Shown: piece by piece, positions 18,854-27,415 of the stretch | Layout: every line of letters starts with the position of its first letter | Position numbering within the stretch: the stretch's first letter is position 1 | Source of the DNA: Clostridia bacterium | GTDB taxonomy: Bacteria; Bacillota; Clostridia; TANB77; CAG-508 | Length of the DNA stretch: 39,568 nucleotides | Reading direction: 5' to 3' | Assembly (NCBI GenBank): GCA_022793875.1 | Contig: JAAWDR010000011.1 | Coordinates: forward strand, 1 to 39,568 | Position numbers and translations under genes: made by a program | Notes under the pieces: generated by a model | What the model was told of the DNA's origin: nothing | The model's database searches: none | The model's input: only the letters and a program-made list of their open reading frames with translations

Positions 18854-18887
18854 AAAAGGGCAGATTTTTCTGGCCTTTTAAATTTTT
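18854..18887 (+). terminator. Terminator after the pilin/lectin gene
   Basis: AAAAGGGCAGA pairs with TCTGGCCTTTT, followed by AAATTTTT. It lies 12 nt after the +1-frame stop codon at 18840-18842. Confidence 0.88.
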
Positions 18888-18944
18888 GTTGCCAAAATAA
18901 CGAAAAAGTCATATAATCTATAAAGAAAAAAATGAGGTGGTAAA

Positions 18945-20327
18945 ATGAAAGTAAAAGAAGTAATAGAAATAATCAACGGAAAATTAATAAAAGGAAGTTT
19001 AGAAGCAGAGATAGGAATCTTTTGCAAAGACACAAGAACAATAAAGATAGGAGAAACATATATTGGAATAAAAGGAGAAAACTTTGACGGAAACCTACTT
19101 TGGAAAGAAGCTTTTGATAAAGGAGCAACAACAGTAATATTGCAAGGAATAGAATTTGATAAAGAAGAATTAGAAAAAATTCAAAATAAAAATATAATAA
19201 TAGTAGAAGACACAATAGAAGCACTTTCTGATATTGCTATATATAAAAGAAATTTATATGGAAAAGATTTCCCTTTAATTGGAGTAACAGGAAGTGTAGG
19301 AAAAACAAGTACAAAAGATATAATTGCAAATGTGATTTCTCAAAAATATAATACATTAAAAACAGACGGAAATAAGAATAATAATATAGGGCTTCCATTT
19401 ACAATGTTTAATTTGAATAATCATGAAGCTGCTGTAATTGAAATGGGAATGAATCATTTTGGAGAGATGAGCAAATTAACAAAAATTGCGCAACCTAAAA
19501 TAGCAGTTATGACAAATATAGGAACATCTCATATAGGAAATCTTGGTTCAAGAGAAAATATTTTAAAAGCTAAATTAGAAATATTAGAAGGAATGGATAA
19601 AAAAGTTTTAGTAATAAATAATGATAATGATTTATTACATGATTTAACCTTAAATAATAAAGATATTGAGATACATACATATGGAATTGAAAATCAGTCA
19701 GAAATAATGGCTGAAGATATTGTTCTAAATGATAATAGTAGCGAATTTGTTTGCAATTTAAGAGGAGAGAAATTTAAAGTAAAGGTACCAGTTGGAGGAA
19801 TTCATTTTGTATACAATAGTTTATGTGCTATAACTGTTGCAAATCTTTTAGGTATTGATATTGAATTAATAATTAAAGGTATAGAAACTTTTGAATTAAC
19901 TAAAAAAAGAATGGATATAACCAAATTAGAAAATGGGGTAACTATTGTAAATGATAGTTATAATGCTAATCCTGAATCTATGCAAGCAGCACTTAAATAT
20001 TTAGGAGATTTAAAAAACGGTAGAAGAATTGCTGTTCTTGGTGATATGTTTGAATTAGGGGAATATTCAAAAGAACTTCATGAGAAAGTTGGAAGAGCGG
20101 TTGTAGAAAATGGTATAGATATTTTAATATGTTTAGGGGATAAAGCAAAAGATATAGTAAAAGCAGCTAAAGAAGAAGGAATGGATGAAAACAAAGTATA
20201 TTATTTTGAAGATAGAGATAAATTAAAAGATTTTATTAGAGATAATTGGAAAAAAGAAGATAATATTTTGTTTAAAGCATCAAATGCAATGAAATTTTTT
20301 GAATTGGCAGAGAGCTTATTAAAGTAA
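18945..20327 (+). CDS. murF: UDP-MurNAc-tripeptide--D-Ala-D-Ala ligase
   Basis: The product has 460 residues and is the cytoplasmic Mur ligase adding D-Ala-D-Ala to the UDP-MurNAc tripeptide. The N-terminal domain binds UDP-MurNAc (CKDTRTIKIGETYIGIKGEN). The central ATPase has the P-loop GVTGSVGKTSTKD (about residue 112) and MGMNHFGEMSKLTKIAQP. The C-terminal domain contains VNDSYNANPESMQAALKYL and AVLGDMFELGEYS, all MurF signatures. The SD GAGGTGG is good. It is followed after 29 nt by ddl, which supplies its D-Ala-D-Ala substrate, so the two genes form a functional pair. Confidence 0.97.
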   Translation: MKVKEVIEIINGKLIKGSLEAEIGIFCKDTRTIKIGETYIGIKGENFDGNLLWKEAFDKGATTVILQGIEFDKEELEKIQNKNIIIVEDTIEALSDIAIYKRNLYGKDFPLIGVTGSVGKTSTKDIIANVISQKYNTLKTDGNKNNNIGLPFTMFNLNNHEAAVIEMGMNHFGEMSKLTKIAQPKIAVMTNIGTSHIGNLGSRENILKAKLEILEGMDKKVLVINNDNDLLHDLTLNNKDIEIHTYGIENQSEIMAEDIVLNDNSSEFVCNLRGEKFKVKVPVGGIHFVYNSLCAITVANLLGIDIELIIKGIETFELTKKRMDITKLENGVTIVNDSYNANPESMQAALKYLGDLKNGRRIAVLGDMFELGEYSKELHEKVGRAVVENGIDILICLGDKAKDIVKAAKEEGMDENKVYYFEDRDKLKDFIRDNWKKEDNILFKASNAMKFFELAESLLK

Positions 20328-20356
20328 ATTGCCATTTAGAGAGGATGATTAATGTT

Positions 20357-21409
20357 ATGAAAAAATTGAAATTGGGAGTTATATTTGGTGGTATGTCAAC
20401 AGAAAATGAAGTATCTTGTGTGTCTGGAGTTTCAGTTATAAAACATCTAAATAAAGAAAAATATGATATTTATCCAATATTTATAAATAAAAGTGGAAAA
20501 TGGTTTGAAGTCTTTAATGTAGAAGAAAATGAAAAAGTAGGGGAAGAGTTAGAAAATAAAAAAGAAATTGACAATGTTATGGATTATTTGAAATCACTTG
20601 ATGTTATATTTCCTGTTTTACATGGATTATATGGTGAAGATGGAACAATTCAAGGTCTTTTTGAATTATTAAAAATACCTTATGTTGGATGTAAAGTATT
20701 GGCTTCAAGTGTTGGTATGGATAAAGTTTATACAAAAATAATTTTTGATATGGCAGAGATGAATCAAGCTAAGTATGTTTATTTAAGGAAATATAATGAA
20801 GATTATATTTATATAGATGATAAATTTAACGAGAAAATATTAAAAATAGATGAATTATCTAGTGTAATTATAGAAAAATTAAAATTTCCAATGTTTGTTA
20901 AACCTTCAAATTTTGGTTCAAGTGTTGGTATAAGCAAAGTTAAGAACAAAGAAGAACTAGAAAAAGCAATTATAGAAGCATCAAAATTTGATAGAAAAGT
21001 TTTAGTAGAGCAAGGTATAATAGGAAGAGAATTTGAATGTGCGGTTTTAGGAAATGAAGATGTTATAAGTTCTTGTGTAGGAGAAGTTAAATCAGCTGAA
21101 GAGTTTTATAGTTATGATGCAAAATATAATAATGAAGAGTCTAAAACTATAATACCAGCAGAAATTTCTGAAGAAAAGTCAAAAGAAATTAAGGATTTAG
21201 CTATAAAAGCTTTTAAGTCAATTGATGGAAAAGGGTTATCTAGAGTTGATTTCTTTATTGAAGATGAGACTGGAAAGGTGTATATAAACGAAATTAATAC
21301 TTTGCCAGGTTTTACAAATATTAGCATGTATCCGAAGCTTTTTGATAAAGTTGGTATTGGGTATTCAGATTTATTAGATAGATTAATTGATTTAGCGTTA
21401 CAATTTTAG
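20357..21409 (+). CDS. ddl: D-alanine--D-alanine ligase
   Basis: The product has 351 residues if it starts at the ATG giving MKKLKLGVIFGGMSTENEVS; the in-frame ATG 20345 overlaps the SD AGAGAGG and is less likely. ATP-grasp enzyme: N-terminal GGMSTENEVSCVSG with the active-site Glu, HGLYGEDGTIQGLFE, KPSNFGSSVGISKVK in the ATP site, and SRVDFFIED ... EINTLPGFTNISMYP binding Mg and D-Ala. It makes the dipeptide used by MurF directly upstream. A fold-back element begins within about 15 nt of the stop codon. Confidence 0.97.
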   Translation: MKKLKLGVIFGGMSTENEVSCVSGVSVIKHLNKEKYDIYPIFINKSGKWFEVFNVEENEKVGEELENKKEIDNVMDYLKSLDVIFPVLHGLYGEDGTIQGLFELLKIPYVGCKVLASSVGMDKVYTKIIFDMAEMNQAKYVYLRKYNEDYIYIDDKFNEKILKIDELSSVIIEKLKFPMFVKPSNFGSSVGISKVKNKEELEKAIIEASKFDRKVLVEQGIIGREFECAVLGNEDVISSCVGEVKSAEEFYSYDAKYNNEESKTIIPAEISEEKSKEIKDLAIKAFKSIDGKGLSRVDFFIEDETGKVYINEINTLPGFTNISMYPKLFDKVGIGYSDLLDRLIDLALQF

Positions 21410-21423
21410 TTGCGTTGCTTCGG

Positions 21424-21847
21424 TTTTTTGCGGACAGTGATTTACTAAGGCCTATACCTCCCATATTTTTATTATTTACTTTGTTCATTACGTTCAAAAA
21501 GAATTGTTAAAATAGGAACATGAGCCTCTTTCATTCAGGCCAAAATCAAATATAGTTATATTCCTTTTGAATAACATTCCGAATGTGCCATGGAGTGACT
21601 GTAGAAAATCTTAATAAAATTAATTAGGGAATCTCGCCTCACGAGGGCGCTGATTGATTTTATTTAGATTTTCTAAGTCATGTATTAAACCGAGGAATGT
21701 TATTCAAAAGGAATATAACTATATTTGATTTTTCCAAGAACATTCCTCATGTTCTTATTTAAACAGTTCTATTTTTCACTCCAATCAAGCAGTAAATAAT
21801 AAAAATATGGGAGGTATAGGCCTTAGTAAATCACTGTCTGCGAAAAC
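21424..21847. mobile_element. MITE-like fold-back element with nested inverted repeats
   Basis: The outer arms share GACAGTGATTTACTAAGGCC and TATACCTCCCATATTTTTAT in inverse orientation (left 21432-21480, right 21791-21840) with at most a few mismatches. Inside, ATATAGTTATATTCCTTTTG (from 21550) recurs inverted at about 21703-21723 within a 34-bp perfect arm, and an innermost stem is formed by AGAAAATCTTAATAAAATTA and TGATTGATTTTATTTAGATT-like arms closing on CGCCTCACGAGGGCG. No ORF is present. It separates ddl from the J-domain gene. Most likely a non-autonomous transposon relic; a structured RNA is possible. No clear target duplication was identified. Confidence 0.75.
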
Positions 21848-21892
21848 ACAAACTAACCAACTATAAATTGTAGCCAATTTTAATAAAAATAC

Positions 21893-21923
21893 AAAAAATC
21901 CATGAAAAGATATGGATTTTTTT
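21893..21923 (+). terminator. Terminator upstream of the J-domain gene
   Basis: AAAAAATCCAT pairs with ATGGATTTTTTT around GAAAAGAT. A TATAAT -10-like box for the next gene follows at 21935-21940. Confidence 0.85.
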
Positions 21924-21968
21924 ATATTTTGTGTTATAATATATCTACCTTACTTGGGGGGATGTTAA

Positions 21969-22835
21969 ATGAAATATAAAGATTATTATAAACTGTTAGG
22001 ATTAGAAACAAGTAGAGTTTCAATAGAAGAAATAAAAATAGCATATAGATCTGCTGCAAAGAAATATCATCCTGATTTAAATATAGGGGATAGTTTAGCA
22101 GAAGAAAGAATAAAAGACATAAATGAAGCATATAGAACTTTATCAGTTCCAGCATCAAAAAGAAAATATGATAGAATATGGAATTCGAGAAATAATGTAA
22201 GGAATTACCAAAATATAAAAGGTAAAAATATTTTTAGTATGTTTTTAGGTGACATAGAGGATAATAATAAAGAAGATGTAGACACCAAAAAACAAATTAA
22301 GGGTGAAGATATCGAAACAGAAATAAATGTAAGTTTAGAAGATGCTTTTTATGGATTAGAAAAGAAAATATCATTAAGAACCATTGAAGGAAATATGAAA
22401 ACATTTTCTGTAAAAATTCCTGAAGGAATAAGAGATGGTGAAAAGATAAGATTAATGGGACAAGGTAAAAAAGGTTCTAATGGTGGTAAAAATGGAGACT
22501 TATTTATTAAAATAGCTATAGAAAATAGTAAAGAATTTAAACTATATGGAAGTGATTTATATACAGACTTAAAGTTAACACCATGGGAAGCGGTTTTAGG
22601 AACAAGAGTTGATGTAAAAACTATAGATGGAGAAACAAAAGTCTATATTCCTCAAGGGATACAAAGTGGTGAAAAAATCAAGATACCAAGTAAAGGGTAT
22701 AAAGATGGACAAGGTGGTAGAGGTGATTTGGTAGCTGAAGTAAAAATAATGGTTCCAAAAACTTTAAATTTAGAAGAAAAAGAAATGTATGAAAAATTGA
22801 AAGAAATGTCAAGATTTAATCCAAGAACTTGTTAG
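21969..22835 (+). CDS. DnaJ-family co-chaperone (CbpA-like, no zinc finger)
   Basis: The product has 288 residues. The J domain at residues 3-65 has the diagnostic HPD (KKYHPDLN). A linker follows, then two DnaJ C-terminal beta domains (VSLEDAFYGLEKKISLRTI; VKIPEGIRDGEKIRLMGQGK; LTPWEAVLGTRVDVKTIDG; VYIPQGIQSGEKIKIPSKG). The CxxCxGxG zinc-finger repeats of full DnaJ are absent, so this is a class II/CbpA-type J protein that delivers substrates to DnaK. The SD GGGGGGATG lies 5 nt before the start. Its own -10-like TATAAT at 21935 suggests independent expression. Confidence 0.93.
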   Translation: MKYKDYYKLLGLETSRVSIEEIKIAYRSAAKKYHPDLNIGDSLAEERIKDINEAYRTLSVPASKRKYDRIWNSRNNVRNYQNIKGKNIFSMFLGDIEDNNKEDVDTKKQIKGEDIETEINVSLEDAFYGLEKKISLRTIEGNMKTFSVKIPEGIRDGEKIRLMGQGKKGSNGGKNGDLFIKIAIENSKEFKLYGSDLYTDLKLTPWEAVLGTRVDVKTIDGETKVYIPQGIQSGEKIKIPSKGYKDGQGGRGDLVAEVKIMVPKTLNLEEKEMYEKLKEMSRFNPRTC

Positions 22836-22883
22836 TATGTTAATATATAAAGTATTGTCAAATGTTAATTTTACATAAAATTG

Positions 22884-22912
22884 TTGACAAGTGCTTAGAA
22901 ATACGATATAAT
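22884..22912 (+). promoter_or_regulatory. Consensus promoter of the VirD4-type operon
   Basis: A perfect TTGACA (22884-22889) and perfect TATAAT (22907-22912) with a 17-nt spacer. The leader contains a short hairpin CTATG/CATAG just before the SD GTGAGGTG. It is the strongest sigma-A-like promoter I can see in the window. Confidence 0.9.
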
Positions 22913-22967
22913 TATAGTTGTAACGAATGACGAACTATGGATTAAATCATAGAAGTGAGGTGTAAAT

Positions 22968-23489
22968 ATGGAAACATGGCAAGGAAAACATTTTAGCATA
23001 ACTGATCCAGAAGGAGTTAATACAGTTATTTATCAAATAAATAAAACTCCAAGAGAATATTTAAAGGAATACCCTAAGTATACAGTGGATAGATTAGACT
23101 ATACAGAAGAGCTTAGAGGTAATATGAAAAGAAAAACATTTTATGTAGATTATCCAACACAAGAAGATGAGTTACTAATATTATCTTTTGCCAATGAAAG
23201 AGTGGTTGTAAATACTGCTGTTATGATAGATGATAAAATTTCAATAAGCAGAAAACCATTACCATTAAAATTTGATAGTATATATTCAGAAGAAGAAAAA
23301 GAAATAAAAGATTTTAGATATACACCAAATTTAAAAAGGCCTATTTGTATAATAGATCCTGAAACTACAGAAGAAGTAAAACCTATGCTTTATTTTGATG
23401 AACAAACAAATGAAGTAAAAGGTAAATGTAAATTAAAACCATATAAGTCTTATTTTGCATTTGAAATTAGAGACAAAATAGACAATTAA
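22968..23489 (+). CDS. Unknown cytoplasmic protein, first gene of the VirD4 operon
   Basis: The product has 173 residues, with no signal or membrane segment, and is rich in charged residues and beta-type sequence (begins METWQGKHFSITDPEGVNTV). I recognise no domain. The SD GTGAGGTG is well placed. It is 14 nt upstream of another unknown gene and shares the consensus promoter, so its role is probably tied to the membrane ATPase downstream. Confidence 0.8.
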   Translation: METWQGKHFSITDPEGVNTVIYQINKTPREYLKEYPKYTVDRLDYTEELRGNMKRKTFYVDYPTQEDELLILSFANERVVVNTAVMIDDKISISRKPLPLKFDSIYSEEEKEIKDFRYTPNLKRPICIIDPETTEEVKPMLYFDEQTNEVKGKCKLKPYKSYFAFEIRDKIDN

Positions 23490-23503
23490 GGGAGGAAGTT
23501 TAA

Positions 23504-23833
23504 ATGAATACAAATCTAAGTAGAGATGTAGATGGAAGAAGGTTAATAGTTGCATGTATGTCTATGAAAGCTCTTGAAAATCAATTAAATAAAGGGCAAA
23601 AAACAGGAGATGCAACAAGAGTCGTTACAAGTGGTGAAATTACAGAAATGGATGAATTAACACCAAGAATGGAAACAAGTGTAGGAACTCATGTTGTTAG
23701 TTTAGAAAAAAATTGCAGAAAATTACCAACAGGGGAAATAGTGAGTGCTAAAATAAGTAAAAAAAATAGAGAAATGCAATTAGCAAGGATTGAAGAACAA
23801 AAAGAAAATTCATTAGAAGATAATGAAAAATAG
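23504..23833 (+). CDS. Unknown small protein, second gene of the VirD4 operon
   Basis: The product has 109 residues, polar, with a Lys/Glu-rich C-terminal helix (KKNREMQLARIEEQKENSLE) that may be a coiled coil. No family recognised. The SD GGGAGG is strong. The gene lies 14 nt after its upstream neighbour and 27 nt before the VirD4-like gene, so cotranscription is almost certain. Confidence 0.78.
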   Translation: MNTNLSRDVDGRRLIVACMSMKALENQLNKGQKTGDATRVVTSGEITEMDELTPRMETSVGTHVVSLEKNCRKLPTGEIVSAKISKKNREMQLARIEEQKENSLEDNEK

Positions 23834-23860
23834 ATTATAACAAAAGAGAAGGTGAAACTT

Positions 23861-25898
23861 ATGAATTATAAAATTCAAGGAGCGATGAGAAGAAATAGAA
23901 TAACTTTTATAGTGTGTGCAGTACTATGGTTATTTTTGACCATAGTACTTGTTGCGCCTTTTTCATATAGTGTATTTCAAGCAAATGCAAGTGGGAAATT
24001 TTCATTTGAAGTTTTTTTAGAACAAATAACTTCAAATATGACAAATCCATTTGGAACTTTAGGTAGAATATTTTCAGAAGGTGTTACACATGACTTCTTC
24101 TCATTATTATTAGGATTTACAATATTCTATTTAGTAGTATTTTTTATAGGATTTGCAAAATCAATGCCTAAAAACGAGTTTTCTGATATAGAACATGGTT
24201 CAAGTGACTGGAGTCAAAGAGGAGAACAATACGAAGTTTTAAGTAGAAATAAAGGTATAATATTAGCAGAAGATAATTATTTACCATTAGATAAAAGGGG
24301 AAATGTAAATGTATTGGTAGTTGGACGGTTCAGGTTCTGGTAAATCAGCATCATATTCAATACCTAATGCATATCAATGTTTAGGTTCTTATATATTTAC
24401 AGACCCTAAAGGAGAACTTTATGATAGAACAGCAGGATATTTAAAGAAAAATGGTTATGATATAAAGGTTTTAAATTTAGTTAGACCGCAATATAGTGAT
24501 GGCTATAACCCATTAATGCATATTTCATCAGAACTAGATGTTGATGTTATTGCAAATACAGTAGTGAAAGGACAAAAGACTGAAAGTGGTTCAGACCCAT
24601 ATTGGGATGATATGGCAGAAATGTTATTAAAAGCATTAATTTATTATTTAATAGCAACAAGACCTGAAGAAGAACAAAACTTGGCAAGCTGTGCAGAATT
24701 AGTAAGAGCAGCTAATAAAAATGGTGGAAGTAACTTACTTACAGATTTAATGAACCAATTACCATATGACCATCCAGCAAGAATGTATTATAAATCAATT
24801 GAAATTGCACCAGAAAAAACATATGGATCAATATTAAGTTCACTACAATCAAAACTTGGAAAATTCGACTCAAAAGAGATTGCAGAACTAACATCAACAG
24901 ATACAATAAACTTTGAGGAAATAGGAAGTAAAAAAACAGCAGTATATGTTATATCATCAGATACACACACAGCATATGACTTCTTACTTACAATATTCTT
25001 CTCACAAATGATACAACAATTATATGATTATGCTGATAAGAATGGTGGAAGATTAAAAGAAAGAACATATTTTATATTAGATGAGTTTGCTAATATTGGA
25101 AAAATACCAGACTTTGATAAAAAAATATCAACATCAAGAAGTAGAGGAATATCATTTAGTGTTATTTTGCAAAATATAGACCAGTTAGAAGCAGTTTATG
25201 AAAAATCGTATGAAACTATTATGGGTAACTGTGATACACATGTATTTTTAGGAAGTAACTCATTTAAAACAGTTGAATATTTTTCAAAAGCATTAGGAGA
25301 AAAGACAATAGAGAGAGAAAGTTGGTCTGTAAGTAAAGATAAAAATATGTGGAGACAAGGATATAATAAATCAGATCAAGTTATGGCTAGAGCTCTTATG
25401 ACACCAGATGAATTAAGAAGAATGGATAATGATTTGTGTATAATTTACGAAAAGGGTATAAAACCAGTAAAAGCAAATAAATTTTATTATTTCAAACATC
25501 CAATGGCTAGAGAAATGAGTTCTGTTGAAATAAGCCATAATGATATAGGAGAAATTGATAGAGGTACTTGGAGAAAATATAATCCATATAATCCATTTGT
25601 TGAAGATAAATCTGAAAAGTCAGTTGATAACTTAAATATTGAATCTTTAGATGATTTATTTGATGATACAGATAAAAAGAGTACTGATAAAAAAGAAGTT
25701 GAAAAGTCAGAAGTAAAGCCTACTGTAAACAAACCAGAAGTTAAAGAAGAAGGAAATTTGGGAAATATATTGGATTTAGATTTTGACAATGAATCTCCTG
25801 TGCTTACTAAAGAGCCAGAAGAAGAGGATACATATGATTTACAAAAAGAGCTAGAGGCTAAGTTTGATGAATTATTTGGGCCTATTGATGAAAGTTAA
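23861..25898 (+). CDS. VirD4/TraG-type coupling ATPase, joined by a +1 frameshift at CGG
   Basis: Two N-terminal transmembrane helices (about residues 12-35 and 75-100) are followed by a FtsK/VirD4-type motor domain. At codon 156 the frame reads GTT GGA CGG TTC; ignoring the C gives VLVVGGSGSGKSASYSIPNA, a textbook Walker A. FTDPKGELYDRTAGYL and Walker B TYFILDEFANIGKIPDF follow, then SRSRGISFSVILQNIDQLE, and an acidic C-terminal tail. The joined gene is exactly 679 codons. The start is the ATG after AGAAGGTG; a GTG 9 nt upstream is also in frame but overlaps the SD. VirD4 proteins feed DNA or proteins to type IV secretion systems, yet no relaxase, VirB4 or pilus genes are visible here, so its substrate is unknown. 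Confidence 0.88.
24326..24328 (+). other. Candidate +1 frameshift site, CGG, in the VirD4 Walker A motif
   Basis: GTT GGA CGG TTC AGG TTC TGG TAA in the zero frame; skipping C24326 gives GTT GGA GGT TCA GGT TCT GGT AAA, Walker A GGSGSGK. The zero frame stops five codons later. P-site codon GGA. Confidence 0.88.
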
Positions 25899-25902
25899 AA
25901 TT

Positions 25903-25938
25903 AAAAGTTACTATATAGTTTGTATAGTAGCTTTTTTG
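25903..25938 (+). terminator. Terminator of the VirD4 operon
   Basis: AAAAGTTACTATA pairs with TATAGTAGCTTTTTT. Confidence 0.88.
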
Positions 25939-26068
25939 TTAAATTTAAAATGTTCGCTTGTTTTTTGAAAAAATATAATGTATAGTAAGTGTTATAGGAA
26001 ATGAGATAAGCAAATGAGTGTTGCCACTAAACTTCATAGTTTTACTATGGGAAAGTGAGGTGGTGTTT

Positions 26069-26170
26069 ATGGGATTTATACTATTTTTAATATATGCATT
26101 AGGATTTTCACTAACTATAAACGTAGCCTTATTAACAGTTATATACATAAATTGGACAAATAAGGAATAA
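26069..26170 (+). CDS. 33-residue hydrophobic peptide, possible type I toxin
   Basis: The product begins MGFILFLIYALGFSLTINVA and ends VIYINWTNKE. It is essentially one transmembrane helix with a short charged tail, like type I toxin or holin-like peptides. GAGGTGGTG serves as SD, and a CATAG/CTATG hairpin sits just upstream of it and could control initiation. A -10-like TATAAT at 25974-25979 may be its promoter. The gene ends at a hairpin that can terminate in both directions, and a strong promoter on the opposite strand (26268-26295) points at it. Function is inferred from layout only; it could also be a small structural membrane protein. Confidence 0.6.
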   Translation: MGFILFLIYALGFSLTINVALLTVIYINWTNKE

Positions 26171-26261
26171 ATAAAACAACACATCTTTGCTTTGGTCGGC
26201 GGATGTGCTGTTTATCATATAAAAATGTGGTAACACATATTTTGTGACTTTCATTTCCTAT
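26170..26261 (-). ncRNA. Predicted antisense RNA opposing the 33-residue peptide mRNA
   Basis: This is the interval between the predicted minus-strand start (about 26261) and the bidirectional hairpin. No ORF with an SD lies on this strand. It is a prediction from promoter plus terminator only; the product would be about 90 nt and would overlap the 3' end of the peptide mRNA. Confidence 0.35.
26175..26213. terminator. Hairpin shared by the small peptide mRNA and the antisense transcript
   Basis: AACAACACATC pairs with GATGTGCTGTT (one A-C mismatch) around a loop containing GGTCGGC. T-rich sequence follows on both strands, better on the minus strand (TTGTTTTATTTATT). Confidence 0.65.
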
Positions 26262-26267
26262 ATATAT

Positions 26268-26295
26268 ATTATAACATATTAAAGAAAAAAGTCAA
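26268..26295 (-). promoter_or_regulatory. Minus-strand promoter without a gene behind it
   Basis: Read on the minus strand: TTGACT (26295-26290), a 16-nt spacer and TATAAT (26273-26268). It fires away from the sbcD-like gene and toward the small peptide gene. Confidence 0.7.
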
Positions 26296-26313
26296 ATAGT
26301 GTGGAGGAAAAAT

Positions 26314-27399
26314 ATGAAATTTGTACATATAGCAGATATGCACTTTGATAGCCCATTTGTAAACCTTTCAGATAAAGAGAATCTAGGAGATATACGAAGA
26401 CTAGAACAAAGAAAAGTATTTAAAAAAGTAATAGAATACATAAAAGAACATGAAATAAAAAATTTATTTATTTCAGGAGATTTATATGAACAAAAATATA
26501 TAAAAAAATCAACAATAGAATATATAAACAATTTATTTAAAGAAATACCAGAAACTAAAATATTTATATCACCTGGAAATCATGACCCATATGTAAAAAA
26601 TTCTTATTATAATAAATTTTATTGGAATGAAAATGTAAAAATATTCACATCAGAAATAGAAAAAATTGAATTAGAAGATGTAGATATTTATGGATATGGT
26701 TTTGACAATTTTTATTGTAAAAATAGCGGGATTGAAAATATTGATATAGAAAATAAAAATAAATTAAATATTTTGATTATACATGGTTCATTAGATGGTG
26801 GAAATATAGAAAATAGTGAGTACAATCCAATATCAAGAAAATTATTAAAAGAAAAAGGATTTGACTATGTAGCTTTAGGACATATTCACAAATTAGATTA
26901 TAATCAAGAAGAAAATCAAAGAATAGTGTATCCAGGCTCAATAGTTTCATTAGGATTTGATGAACTTGGAGAACATGGTATGATTGTTGGAGATTTAGAT
27001 AAAGATAAAATAAATCTAGAATTTGTTCCATTAGATGAAACTGAATTTAAGTTACAAGAAATAGATGTAACAGAAATTAATTTTAAAGAGGACTTAATTG
27101 AAAAAATAAATGAATTGGAATTTAAAGAAAATTATTTAATTGAAATAATTTTAACTGGAAAAAGAAATTTTGAAATTGATATATATGATTTATATAAATT
27201 GATTTCAAATGATAAAATAATTAAAATAAAAAATAAAACAAAAATAAATTATGATTTAAATAGATTATCAAATGAAAATACTTTAAAGGGATTATTTGCA
27301 AAAAAAATGTTAGAAAAATTGAATGAAGAAAATTTGTCTGATGAAGATAAAGAAATTATAGAAAAAGCAATAGAGATTGGGATTGAAGCACTAGAATAA
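26314..27399 (+). CDS. SbcD/YhaO-type DNA repair exonuclease (metallophosphoesterase)
   Basis: The product has 361 residues; the start follows GGAGG, giving MKFVHIADMHFDSPF. The calcineurin-like phosphoesterase motifs appear in order: ADMHFD (D-x-H), SGDLYE, SPGNHDPY, IIHGS, ALGHIHK, all predicted Mn/Mg ligands. The C-terminal part is a capping/partner-binding region. It forms the nuclease half of an Mre11/Rad50-like complex with the ATPase gene starting 16 nt downstream. Comparison with the partner, which has internal membrane helices, favours the YhaO/YhaN subtype over classical SbcCD. Confidence 0.92.
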   Translation: MKFVHIADMHFDSPFVNLSDKENLGDIRRLEQRKVFKKVIEYIKEHEIKNLFISGDLYEQKYIKKSTIEYINNLFKEIPETKIFISPGNHDPYVKNSYYNKFYWNENVKIFTSEIEKIELEDVDIYGYGFDNFYCKNSGIENIDIENKNKLNILIIHGSLDGGNIENSEYNPISRKLLKEKGFDYVALGHIHKLDYNQEENQRIVYPGSIVSLGFDELGEHGMIVGDLDKDKINLEFVPLDETEFKLQEIDVTEINFKEDLIEKINELEFKENYLIEIILTGKRNFEIDIYDLYKLISNDKIIKIKNKTKINYDLNRLSNENTLKGLFAKKMLEKLNEENLSDEDKEIIEKAIEIGIEALE

Positions 27400-27415
27400 A
27401 GAAAGGAGATTAATT

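Noticed and set aside
22968..25898. Integrative conjugative element
   Set aside because: Only the coupling ATPase is seen; no integrase, relaxase, VirB4 or attachment repeats in the window.
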